Assembly: GCA_018222345.1 (NCBI GenBank)
Contig: JAAFAL010000007.1
Location: 1-45,979, forward strand
From: a bacterium
Lineage (GTDB): Bacteria > Pseudomonadota > Gammaproteobacteria > Nevskiales > OUC007
Reading direction: 5' to 3'
Length of the DNA stretch: 45,979 nt
This document shows, piece after piece, positions 16,565 through 24,132 of the stretch. Each line of letters begins with the position of its first letter. Positions within the stretch are counted from its first letter, which is position 1. The position numbers and the translations under genes are program-made. Under the pieces are notes generated by a model. The model did no database searches and was not told where the DNA came from. It saw only the letters and a program-made list of their open reading frames with translations.

Positions 16565-17250
16565 TAGTTCAGCTTGGGCTCGGCGTCGCCGCGGCCCTCC
16601 GGCGTGAGGTCGAGCAAATTCCACAACGGCCAGACCAAATCAACATGCCGCGGATGGCCTTCAACATCTGCCCAGAGCAACTCCGACGCCCAGAAATGGC
16701 GGATTTCACCGTTGCGCTTGGTAAATACATTGAGCACCGGCAGTTGCTTGTCGGCATCGTCGCCAGACTGGGCGTGGTAGTCCCGCTGATAATTGCTGCC
16801 ATGCGCCGACAACAGGCGCAGGTCGTGGTCCTGCCAGCCGCGATCTACGGCTAGCGCCTTGAGCTTGCCCGGCGGCGCCTGGCTGACGACGGCGAAGTTT
16901 GCCCGCGCTGCCACGTGCGGCGCCAGGCCGGAAAATCCATCGGTAATTGATGTGCAGGACGCGCAGGGTGCATCCCAGCCCGGCCCGTACATCAGGCTGT
17001 AGAGAATCAATGCCGCGTCGGGCTTGTCGAACAGCGCAGATAGTTTGACGTGCCGCGTGCCGCCGTCGGGCAGCAGCTCCTGGAATTCGTAATCTTCAGG
17101 CGGCGGGCCACCATCGGGCAACTTGCGGCGCATGTCGGCAACCCGCTCGATCTGCGCGCGCAGGTCGATCTCGGCCTGTAGCAACTGCTCGCGCGCAGCG
17201 CGGTAGTCGGCGCTCTCGCCCGGCAAGGCTTTGTTGTGCAGTGGTGGCAT
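16561..17250 (-). CDS. DUF899 family thioredoxin-like protein
   Basis: It matches the DUF899 pattern: DYRAAREQLLQAEIDLRAQIERVADMRRKLPDGG, then DYEFQELLPDGGTRHVKLSALF, the CASC-bearing stretch MYGPGWDAPCASCTSITDGF and a late WP-rich end. These proteins have a thioredoxin-like fold; their function is not known, and C-x-x-C here may be redox active. The start at 17250 removes a non-family leader that extends to 17340; GAG stands 6 nt before it. About 229 residues. Its stop overlaps the SDR start. Confidence 0.8.
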   Translation of the reverse strand: MPPLHNKALPGESADYRAAREQLLQAEIDLRAQIERVADMRRKLPDGGPPPEDYEFQELLPDGGTRHVKLSALFDKPDAALILYSLMYGPGWDAPCASCTSITDGFSGLAPHVAARANFAVVSQAPPGKLKALAVDRGWQDHDLRLLSAHGSNYQRDYHAQSGDDADKQLPVLNVFTKRNGEIRHFWASELLWADVEGHPRHVDLVWPLWNLLDLTPEGRGDAEPKLNY

Positions 17251-17348
17251 GGCGGTCTCGGCCCCAACCCGGTCCGGCAAACAGCCTGACAGCGTATCGA
17301 CTTGGCCGCCCGCCCGCCAGCGGGGCTGACGAGCGGGCATGCGATGCC

Positions 17349-18041
17349 TCAGTCAATCAGATTGGCCTGCGTCTGTTCGGTGTAAGCCTGCAGCCCGAAA
17401 TGCCCATAGGCAAAGGTATATGTGGCAGTTTCGCCAGCGATACGGCTGCTATGCACGCCGCCAACATTGCACGTGCCCGACGAGCACACCACTTGATCCT
17501 GATACGACTTGATGGAATACACCCGGTCGGCCAGCGGTTTACCGTACAGCCAATCCAGGAACGGGCTGGATACGCTCAGGCCCCAGTAGCCACAAGTGCT
17601 GTTTTGCACGTTGTACGGGTAGGCACCGCAGGACCACAAGCCGCGGTACGCACCGGCCACGCCAACAAAGGCATCCACGTCGTCGTCAACACCCAGGTCA
17701 ACAATCTGCTTGGCGGCCAGAGTGACGCCCATGGAATGGCCGATGACGTCGATCTTGCCGCTGCATGAGCCGGCAATGGCGTCCTGGATGGCATTGCGCA
17801 CCGGGGTTTCTTCCCACCCACTGTGGTTGTTGCAGGCCGGACAACTCTTGTAGCCCCAATTGGGCAGGTACAGGTCGCTGCTGGAATAACCGCGCGAGTA
17901 CAGCTCGCTGACGGTGTTGTCCCAGTCGGACGTATAGCCGGCATTGCCGTGCACCAGCACCACCGGATCCTTGCAGGCCCAGGCCCAAGCGGGCGCAGCC
18001 AGCAGGGCCAATGCGGCCAGAATGTGTTTGCTTGTTTTCAT
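17349..18041 (-). CDS. Secreted lipase, class 2 / PhaZ7-like alpha/beta hydrolase
   Basis: This 230-residue exported esterase has a signal peptide (MKTSKHILAALALLAAPAWA), the oxyanion segment DPVVLVHGNAGYTSDWD and the nucleophile elbow IGHSMG (Ser103). The segment VGVAGAYRGLWSCGAYPYNV recalls the extracellular PHB depolymerase PhaZ7 and class 2 lipases, and a late histidine is in YGHFGL. Several cysteines (CPAC, SCG, CSSGTC) suggest disulfides outside the cytoplasm. The ATG at 18041 follows GAGGAGA. It lies downstream of the symporter gene and is a distant relative of the lipase at 20.2-21.7 kb. The substrate (triglyceride or polyester) is inferred only. Confidence 0.85.
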   Translation of the reverse strand: MKTSKHILAALALLAAPAWAWACKDPVVLVHGNAGYTSDWDNTVSELYSRGYSSSDLYLPNWGYKSCPACNNHSGWEETPVRNAIQDAIAGSCSGKIDVIGHSMGVTLAAKQIVDLGVDDDVDAFVGVAGAYRGLWSCGAYPYNVQNSTCGYWGLSVSSPFLDWLYGKPLADRVYSIKSYQDQVVCSSGTCNVGGVHSSRIAGETATYTFAYGHFGLQAYTEQTQANLID

Positions 18042-18125
18042 CGTTGTCTCCTCGATGTTGTTGTCATCCATGATTGACGCGACAGGCTCTGATGGCCCTT
18101 GGGCGTCAGTGCAATCAGAAAAGGG

Positions 18126-19592
18126 TCAGGCGTTCATCACCGCCTTGATGTCGTCGGGCAAGTTGCGTGGTGACGTGGCAAAGCTCACGCCGATAAACAC
18201 GATGAAGCTGGCCACGAAGCTCACTGCGGCGCGATACACGTGCCCCGGCAGCAGCTCGGGCAGCCAGCCCATGGCGTTGTTCAGTTCCAGCAGCAATTGC
18301 AGACTGACGCCCACGATCAGGCTGGCGATTGCGCCGGCCGTGGTGGCGCGCGCCCAGTTCAGCCCCAGGCCCAGTGCAGGCGCCAAAGCCGCGGCAAACG
18401 TACCCCAGCCAAAGATGCCGAGAATGGCAATCAGCTGGCCCGAGAACACCGCCACCAAACCGCTGGCCACGGCCAGCAAGACGGTAAAGATGCGCCCCCA
18501 TTTGAACTGGAAGTCGGCGCTGGTCTCGCGGCCAAAAGCCATCGGCAGGTCGCGCACAAAGGCCGCGGCGCCAATGTTCAGGAAACTGTCGGCGGTGCTC
18601 ATCGACGCCGCCGCCACACCGGCAAAGAACACCCCGGCCAACAGGCTGGGCGCGTACTGCAGCATGAACAGTGGCGCCGCATCGTCCGGGCTGGCCAGGC
18701 TGATGTCGCCAATATCGGCCAGATAGCGCATCACCGTGCCCACGCTCAACCACACCAGGCTGGTGACCATGGCGGCGGCAGCGGCAACCACGGCGCCCCA
18801 TTTCATGCGCCGCGGCTCGCGGATCATGTAGAACTTGTGGGCCACTTGCGGCTGGCCGAGGATGCCCAGCGAAAACACGAAGTACCAGCCAATCACCACG
18901 CCGGGCCCCAGCCCGCCCCAGGGCGACACCCAGTCCGGATTATTCGCTGCGATGACCTGCGTCATGTTCGGCAGGCCGCCGCCCACATCAATGGCCAGGT
19001 ACGCAGTGATCAACGCCGCCAACAACATGATGCCGCCCTGCACCACGTCGGTATAAATGCCGGCAATCATGCCGCCGGCCGTGGCATAGACCGCCACGAT
19101 GGCCACGCCCAGCGCCACACCCATCCACAGCTCGATGCCGAAGATCTGCCCCAGGATCACGCCCATGGCCAGGGTTTGCGTGGCGAGGTAACCAACCACG
19201 CCGAGCAAGATGGCGATAGCCGACAAGCCGCGCGCGAGGTTCGAGTCATAGCGCGCATGGATGGCGTCCGGCACGGTCATCATCGGCCGCACCGCAGCCA
19301 GCAGGCGCATGCGCTTGGCCAGCATGTACCAGGCCAGCGCAAAGGACACCGCGGCCGGGAAGGTGAGCATCAGCGTGCCCATGCCAAAACTGTAGTGAAT
19401 GCCCGGCCCGCCAATAAACAGGAAGCCGCTCATGGCCGACGACATCGTCGCCAGCGCAATGGCCCACATTCCGACGCCTTTGCCGGCGACAAAGTAGTCC
19501 TCGGAGGTTTTGGTCTTGCGTGCCGCCCATAGGCCGATGGCGATCATGCCGGCAAAGTAGATCGCTGCAATGGTGACGATGGTGGCGTTCAT
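18126..19592 (-). CDS. Sodium:solute symporter (SSS family)
   Basis: This 488-residue inner-membrane carrier has about 13 hydrophobic segments. The opening IAAIYFAGMIAIGLWAARKTKTSEDYFVAGKGVGMWAIALATMSSAMSGFLFIGGPG is the SSS signature, with the ATMSSAMSG region near the sodium site. VYATAGGMIAGIYTDVVQGGIML and FFAGVAAASMSTADSFLNIGAAAFVRDL are the two other family signatures. It resembles organic-acid and pantothenate members, but substrate cannot be read. The gene lies behind lipase, ligase and membrane-protein genes, so a carboxylic acid released by the hydrolases is the best guess. Confidence 0.92.
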   Translation of the reverse strand: MNATIVTIAAIYFAGMIAIGLWAARKTKTSEDYFVAGKGVGMWAIALATMSSAMSGFLFIGGPGIHYSFGMGTLMLTFPAAVSFALAWYMLAKRMRLLAAVRPMMTVPDAIHARYDSNLARGLSAIAILLGVVGYLATQTLAMGVILGQIFGIELWMGVALGVAIVAVYATAGGMIAGIYTDVVQGGIMLLAALITAYLAIDVGGGLPNMTQVIAANNPDWVSPWGGLGPGVVIGWYFVFSLGILGQPQVAHKFYMIREPRRMKWGAVVAAAAAMVTSLVWLSVGTVMRYLADIGDISLASPDDAAPLFMLQYAPSLLAGVFFAGVAAASMSTADSFLNIGAAAFVRDLPMAFGRETSADFQFKWGRIFTVLLAVASGLVAVFSGQLIAILGIFGWGTFAAALAPALGLGLNWARATTAGAIASLIVGVSLQLLLELNNAMGWLPELLPGHVYRAAVSFVASFIVFIGVSFATSPRNLPDDIKAVMNA

Positions 19593-19617
19593 GCGCGCAC
19601 CGACGGACAGACTTGAC

Positions 19618-19704
19618 TGTCATTGCGAGCAACGCGAAGCAATCTCGTCACCTTGGCGGAACATGACGAGATTGCCGCGGGCGCTGCGCGCCCTCGCAAT
19701 GACA
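19618..19704. repeat. Palindromic repeat, copy 4
   Basis: This 87-bp copy has perfect ends TGTCATTGCGAG and CTCGCAATGACA and inner arms GCAATCTCGTCA and TGACGAGATTGC. It lies inside the catabolic operon, between the 144-residue membrane protein and the symporter, where it may lower downstream expression or stabilise the upstream mRNA. Confidence 0.9.
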
Positions 19705-19725
19705 TACTTGTGTTGTTTCGTGGGC

Positions 19726-20160
19726 TCATTGCTTCTGATCCCGAAACTGCTCGATTGCTTCCCAATCGGCATCCGACAACACATGGCGATCAAACAAGAA
19801 CGCGTAAGGCAGCGTCACCAACAGGAACGGCGCCGGCCACAGCAGGTAAACCGCCGCTGCCGTGGCCTCGGTGAAACCAAACATCAGGCGTGTGGCGTCA
19901 TTGCTGGCAGCGTGCATGAGCGCAAACGCCAGCAACCAGACCACCAGCGCTGCAATCAGCCAAGGTTTGAACGGGCCCAGCCGGCCCTGCCGGCGCGCAC
20001 CCAAGGCCAGGCACAGCGTCAGCACCAGGCTCATACCCCAGGCAAACAACATGGTCATGCCCGCCAGCATGGTGATGCCCGTCATCAAGAAGGCAACGCC
20101 CAGTAGGCCCACCAGTTGGTCGGTGCCGCGGTCGGCAGTTTGTTGAGTGCGGGTGGTCAC
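19726..20160 (-). CDS. Small integral membrane protein, function unknown
   Basis: I do not recognise a family for this protein. It is 144 residues with four hydrophobic segments (about residues 15-36, 38-55, 66-87 and 100-120), a basic loop ALGARRQGRLGPFKPW and an acidic C-terminus (DADWEAIEQFRDQKQ). It starts with GTG inside the stop codon of the lipase gene (GTGA) and is followed by the symporter gene. Small membrane partners encoded before SSS carriers are known for some members, so an accessory role in transport is plausible but unproven. Confidence 0.7.
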   Translation of the reverse strand: MTTRTQQTADRGTDQLVGLLGVAFLMTGITMLAGMTMLFAWGMSLVLTLCLALGARRQGRLGPFKPWLIAALVVWLLAFALMHAASNDATRLMFGFTEATAAAVYLLWPAPFLLVTLPYAFLFDRHVLSDADWEAIEQFRDQKQ

Positions 20161-21686
20161 CGGCCTTTCTTCCGCAGGCCTTCGTAGATCACCGGCGCCT
20201 CCGGGTCGAGTTGGCGCAGCAAGGTATTGCGCGCTTCGAGCAATTCAAGACTAATGTCGAACTCGCGCGTGACTGCTGGCGAGGTCTTGCCGTTGGGCGA
20301 GATGGCCATGGCGGTCAGCGTGACCGGGCCGGCGATGTAGATGGGGTCGGTGTAAAGCGGGCTGCCGCTTTCGATCGGCGTGCCGCTGGTGTTGTAAACA
20401 ATGTAGGCGTCGGGGTCGTCCGACTCCAGCGTCACCCGCTGCGGGTGCTCGAACACGCCGCCAACGGGGGTGAAGCGCAGCGTGGGTGCCGGGCGCTCCG
20501 GCGCATCATCTTTTGCACGCTTGAAGCGCTCGATACGGCCAGGCAGCTTGGTTTGCGCGTTGTAGGCATAGCAGGTGTACAACACGTCAGGAGCCATCTC
20601 CACTGTCGGGACGGCGGCTACGTCTGGCCCCGGCAGGCTGCCGTCATTGGTGCAACGCAGCGTGGCGGCATCCGAATCGGGTTTGATGACCTTGTTCATC
20701 CGGATGATGCCCGGGCGCTCGGCCGTGAAGTCGGGTTTCGGCCCCTTTGCCAGCCAGTCGATCATGGCATCCATGGTTTCCGGTTCGCGCGGCAGTTCCA
20801 GGTGGCCGTAGTTGGTGCCGTGCACACGGTTGTAGGGCAGGTTGTAAGCGCCTTCCAGCGCACCGCTGTCCTCGTTGGGTTTGGGGAACAGCACATCGCC
20901 CCAGCCGGTGCCGTCGTACAGCGTCATGTAACGGGTCGGGCCGGGTGTTTCGTCGCCGCGGTTGAGTTGCTGGAGCCATTCGCTGTTGGGGTAGAGCTCC
21001 CAACTCACACCGCGCTGTTGGCCGCGGGTGTCGTTCCAGGCCGTCCACACGCCGTCGCTGGCGCCAGCGGTGCCGATGAAGCTGCGCACGCGGTGGTAGC
21101 TGTTGGTTTGCTTCATCCACTGCCGTGTCAGGGTCACGCCCAGGCTGTGGCCGATGATATCGACCTGATGCACGGTCTTGCCGGTCTTATCGGTGAGATA
21201 ATTCGTCACGCTGTTGACGATGCGCTCCAGGCTAGGCACCGACAGGTCGTTGGAATCGAAGTAGCGAACGTTGTTCCAGCCATACGACAAGGCCCACAAC
21301 TCGTCGCCGCTGTAGCCCTGTTGCATGAAGTATTGGCGCGGCCCGTTCCAGTAGGCGGCCGACACCGTGTTGCCGTGTACGAAGATCACGGGGACGCGAT
21401 TGACCCCGCCGCCACCGCCACCCCAGCCAGGCATCGGTTGGTCGGTTTCGTGCGAGATCGGTGGCTGAAAATCGGCGGGGAAGTCGTGCTGGCGTGGCGC
21501 TTCCAGGCCAATCGCCGGGAACAGAATCTCGCGTGGGGCGCAGGCGGCGAGCAACAACACTGTCATCGCGAGTGCCAAAGGCGCGCGGCGATCTCGTGAC
21601 GCGGGTGCCGACGTGTCGAGATTGCCGCGGGCGCTGCGCGCCCTCGCAATGACAGGGGAACTTGGGAGTCTTGCATTCATCATCAT
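20157..21686 (-). CDS. Lipoprotein lipase/depolymerase with chitobiase-like C-terminal domain
   Basis: This 509-residue envelope hydrolase has a long N-region, then the hydrophobic stretch APLALAMTVLLLA and lipobox LAAC (Cys49). The alpha/beta-hydrolase domain (about 95-330) has VIFVHGNTVSAAYWN, the nucleophile elbow IIGHSLGV (Ser181) and a candidate catalytic histidine in NYGHLELP. Residues from about 400 to 485 (FTPVGGVFEHPQRVTLESDD, then IYIAGPVTLTAMAISPNGKTS) form a CHB_HEX_C-like beta domain, often found in extracellular enzymes. The hydrolase part resembles class 2 lipases and PhaZ7. The ATG at 21686 overlaps the preceding stop as ATGA. Residues 11-42 are encoded by a palindromic repeat copy. 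Confidence 0.88.
   Translation of the reverse strand: MMMNARLPSSPVIARARSARGNLDTSAPASRDRRAPLALAMTVLLLAACAPREILFPAIGLEAPRQHDFPADFQPPISHETDQPMPGWGGGGGGVNRVPVIFVHGNTVSAAYWNGPRQYFMQQGYSGDELWALSYGWNNVRYFDSNDLSVPSLERIVNSVTNYLTDKTGKTVHQVDIIGHSLGVTLTRQWMKQTNSYHRVRSFIGTAGASDGVWTAWNDTRGQQRGVSWELYPNSEWLQQLNRGDETPGPTRYMTLYDGTGWGDVLFPKPNEDSGALEGAYNLPYNRVHGTNYGHLELPREPETMDAMIDWLAKGPKPDFTAERPGIIRMNKVIKPDSDAATLRCTNDGSLPGPDVAAVPTVEMAPDVLYTCYAYNAQTKLPGRIERFKRAKDDAPERPAPTLRFTPVGGVFEHPQRVTLESDDPDAYIVYNTSGTPIESGSPLYTDPIYIAGPVTLTAMAISPNGKTSPAVTREFDISLELLEARNTLLRQLDPEAPVIYEGLRKKGR
21561..21654. repeat. Palindromic repeat, copy 5, inside a lipoprotein gene
   Basis: This 94-bp copy has ends TGTCATCGCGAG (one change from the consensus) and CTCGCAATGACA and inner arms GCGATCTCGTGA and TCGAGATTGCCGC. 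Unlike the other copies it is within a coding region: it supplies codons 11-42 of the lipase lipoprotein, including the basic residues before the hydrophobic core and the first part of that core. Confidence 0.88.
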
Positions 21687-22894
21687 GGCGCCCAGAACAA
21701 GTGAACAAGCCGAAGCTCCAGATACGGCGACGCTGAAACAGCGCCGGCCTCCTGCACGGCAAACAACTCAGCATCCACCGTCGAGACACTATTGTCCGGC
21801 CCGCATGGCTGGCTCAGGCAGACGTCATACGTGGCGGTGAACTGCCCGCCCCGACCACCAACTGGCTGCGCCACGCGCATCTGCAACACGCTGGACGTGC
21901 GATAGACGTAGTAGATACCCATGGTGAGCAAGCGGCCACGAATGCCGTTGTCGCTATAGGGGCCTGGGCGCGGGTTTAGAAAGAATTGATCCGACGCCGG
22001 GTTGTCGCACAACTCCTGGCTGATCACTTCCAGGCCCAGGTTGTTATTGGTGTTGTCGCAGGCACTTTGCGGCGACAGCGGTTGGTCCTTGAAGTTGACG
22101 GTGAGTTGGTCGTAGTGGTTCGACCCCACCGACTCGCGGTAGCTGTAGCCGATATCGACGAACCAGTGCTCGGAGAACTTCCAGGCAAAGTTCATCTCCA
22201 GGTTGCGGTAATTGGCAATACGCGTCGGCGTCAGGCCGCCAAAGCTGGGCTCGTCGTTGTTGTCGTTGAACTGGTAGGCAAAGGTGCCGTCGATGTAAAG
22301 GCGGCCCCACAACTCGGCGTGCCATGCGAACTGCGGGATGTAGGTCCAGTAATTGGTGCCGATGTTCAGCGCGGCGTCGGTGTCGTAGTCGCCAATCGGG
22401 AACTTGACGGTGGTGGCAAACAGGCCATTGAACTTCAGCGGCCCCCAGCGATGCTCCTTGCCGTAAATGCCGCACAGGCCGAAGAAATCACCAATGCCGT
22501 TGGCGCCAGGCCGGTGCCCGAACAAACGAACCCGGGCGGCAATGTTGCCGGTGTTCTGCTGATAACCGAGCACGCCGATGCCGCGACAAAATTGGTTGCG
22601 GTCCTTGAGGATCGGCACGTTGGTGTCGCGGAACACATTGCCGACCCACAGGTACTTGAACAGGCCTAGCGCCGCATCCGTGCTGTCACCCGCGGGCACG
22701 AACGGCCGGCCGAGTTCGATCTCCTCGCCATCGCGGTCGTAGATTTCCTCAATCTCGGTGGTGATAAACGTCAGCTCGGCATAGGGGCCGGCCGGCAGGA
22801 TGGAGTATTCCGACAAATGCGGCGTAAACACGATGGCTGCATGCGCGGCTGAACAGGCGAGCATCAGCGTGCATATAAGGATTAATCGTCTCAT
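21683..22894 (-). CDS. Outer-membrane beta-barrel protein, phenol-MetA-pathway-like (second of pair)
   Basis: This exported protein of about 403 residues starts MRRLILICTLMLACSAAHA (signal peptide) and has many alternating aromatic strands ending in VHLFWAP. It resembles putative outer-membrane transporters of the phenol-degradation MetA group. FGGLTPTRIANYRNLEMNFAWKFSEHWFVDIGYSYRES shares the FGGLTPT motif and layout with the preceding gene product, so the two are paralogues. ATG at 22894 overlaps the previous stop as ATGA; the lipase start overlaps its own stop. A role in taking up hydrophobic products is inferred. Confidence 0.72.
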   Translation of the reverse strand: MRRLILICTLMLACSAAHAAIVFTPHLSEYSILPAGPYAELTFITTEIEEIYDRDGEEIELGRPFVPAGDSTDAALGLFKYLWVGNVFRDTNVPILKDRNQFCRGIGVLGYQQNTGNIAARVRLFGHRPGANGIGDFFGLCGIYGKEHRWGPLKFNGLFATTVKFPIGDYDTDAALNIGTNYWTYIPQFAWHAELWGRLYIDGTFAYQFNDNNDEPSFGGLTPTRIANYRNLEMNFAWKFSEHWFVDIGYSYRESVGSNHYDQLTVNFKDQPLSPQSACDNTNNNLGLEVISQELCDNPASDQFFLNPRPGPYSDNGIRGRLLTMGIYYVYRTSSVLQMRVAQPVGGRGGQFTATYDVCLSQPCGPDNSVSTVDAELFAVQEAGAVSASPYLELRLVHLFWAP

Positions 22895-24132
22895 CGCCGT
22901 TCGCACCCCACGCAGGTAAAGGTGTCGCCTTCGCCAAACTGGAAGCGGGCTGACACGGTGAACCGGTCGGTGGCAAATACCCGCGCCGGGCCGTAGGCAT
23001 CGACGAACACGGTCTCACCGTCGCTGGTCATGCAGCCTGTTGCGCCCACGGTGCAGCCCGGCGGCGTGCGGTTGGTATAGGGCAGATCGAACTGGCCGCT
23101 GCGGCCGGCGGTCGGGTGTGTCCATTGCAGGCCCAATTGCCAGCGCTGGCCGGCGAACACGTCCAGCGCCAGGCCCATGGTCTGCAACTCGGTACCACCA
23201 TCGGAATAAATGCCGGTGGACGGGAAGTTGTCGCTGTTGGGCGGCGGCTCGGGTGGGTTGGGTGCAAACAACACCGGCGTGTACTGGTTGGAATCGCCAC
23301 TGCGGTCGTAGTAAAACGCCGTCAGAAAGAACCGGCCGCCCAATTGCTGAGCCAGGCTCACGTCGAACCAGGTGTCGTCGCCCTGCTGTGTGGGCGTCAG
23401 GCCGCCGAAGGCTGGGTCTTGATTCTTGAGATAGGCGCGGCGGCCAATGCCGACATCGACAAAACTGCCCTTCCACGGCTGTGCATGCACACCCAGCACG
23501 GCGTGGAATGCCGGCGTGTTGGTGCCGGCACTGGTGGGTGCATCGCGGTCATAGCTGCCAAAGTTGAGGCGCAGCCCAGCCTTGAACAACACCGCCAGTG
23601 GGCTGCCCTGGCGGGTGCGCCAATTGTCGGCGCCATACAAGAAGCTGCCGCCCTCGACCGTCACATCGCCAATGCCGCTGCCTTCGTTGCGCAAGTCGTC
23701 AGCGTTGGTGCTCGCATCATCGCTATCGTCGGCGATAAACGCTGCCAAGGGGCCTTCAGTACGCGTGTCGGCATAGCGCAGTTGCACACGCAGCAGATGC
23801 GTGGTGCTGGAGATGAACGGTATGTCGTAGTCCTCGAACAAGGGCAGATGCCAGGTCAGACCTGCAACCACATCCGTGCGCGGGAACTTGGTCTGGCCCG
23901 GCAAGGTGGGCACCGCGCTGTCGCGCTCATTACCCGCGGCGTCGAAGCTGCTGTCGCGGGTGTCTCGCTGCACCGCCAAGTCGCCATACTGGCCGGGATA
24001 CAGCGGCATGTAGCGCGCGAAGCGCGGCGATGGCTCGGGCACGTCCTGCGCTGCGGCCAGTTGCGCCACCAGCAGCGACACAACGGCAAGCACTAGCGCG
24101 GCGGCGTCAAGCGGCCGATTTCGAGTCAACAT
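22891..24132 (-). CDS. Outer-membrane beta-barrel protein, phenol-MetA-pathway-like (first of pair)
   Basis: This exported protein of about 413 residues has the signal peptide LTRNRPLDAAALVLAVVSLLVAQLAAAQ. The mature part has strand-like repeats (VAGLTWHLPLFEDYDIPF, FLTAFYYDRSGDSNQY, FTVSARFQFGEGDTF) and the shared motif FGGLTPTQQGDD. A C-terminal CVGC pair and C-x6-C in CTVGATGC may form disulfides. ATG at 24132 has GGA 8 nt upstream; 24141 is the alternative. Both overlap the end of the ligase gene by 26-35 nt. Same operon and likely same job as the following paralogue. Confidence 0.7.
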   Translation of the reverse strand: MLTRNRPLDAAALVLAVVSLLVAQLAAAQDVPEPSPRFARYMPLYPGQYGDLAVQRDTRDSSFDAAGNERDSAVPTLPGQTKFPRTDVVAGLTWHLPLFEDYDIPFISSTTHLLRVQLRYADTRTEGPLAAFIADDSDDASTNADDLRNEGSGIGDVTVEGGSFLYGADNWRTRQGSPLAVLFKAGLRLNFGSYDRDAPTSAGTNTPAFHAVLGVHAQPWKGSFVDVGIGRRAYLKNQDPAFGGLTPTQQGDDTWFDVSLAQQLGGRFFLTAFYYDRSGDSNQYTPVLFAPNPPEPPPNSDNFPSTGIYSDGGTELQTMGLALDVFAGQRWQLGLQWTHPTAGRSGQFDLPYTNRTPPGCTVGATGCMTSDGETVFVDAYGPARVFATDRFTVSARFQFGEGDTFTCVGCERR

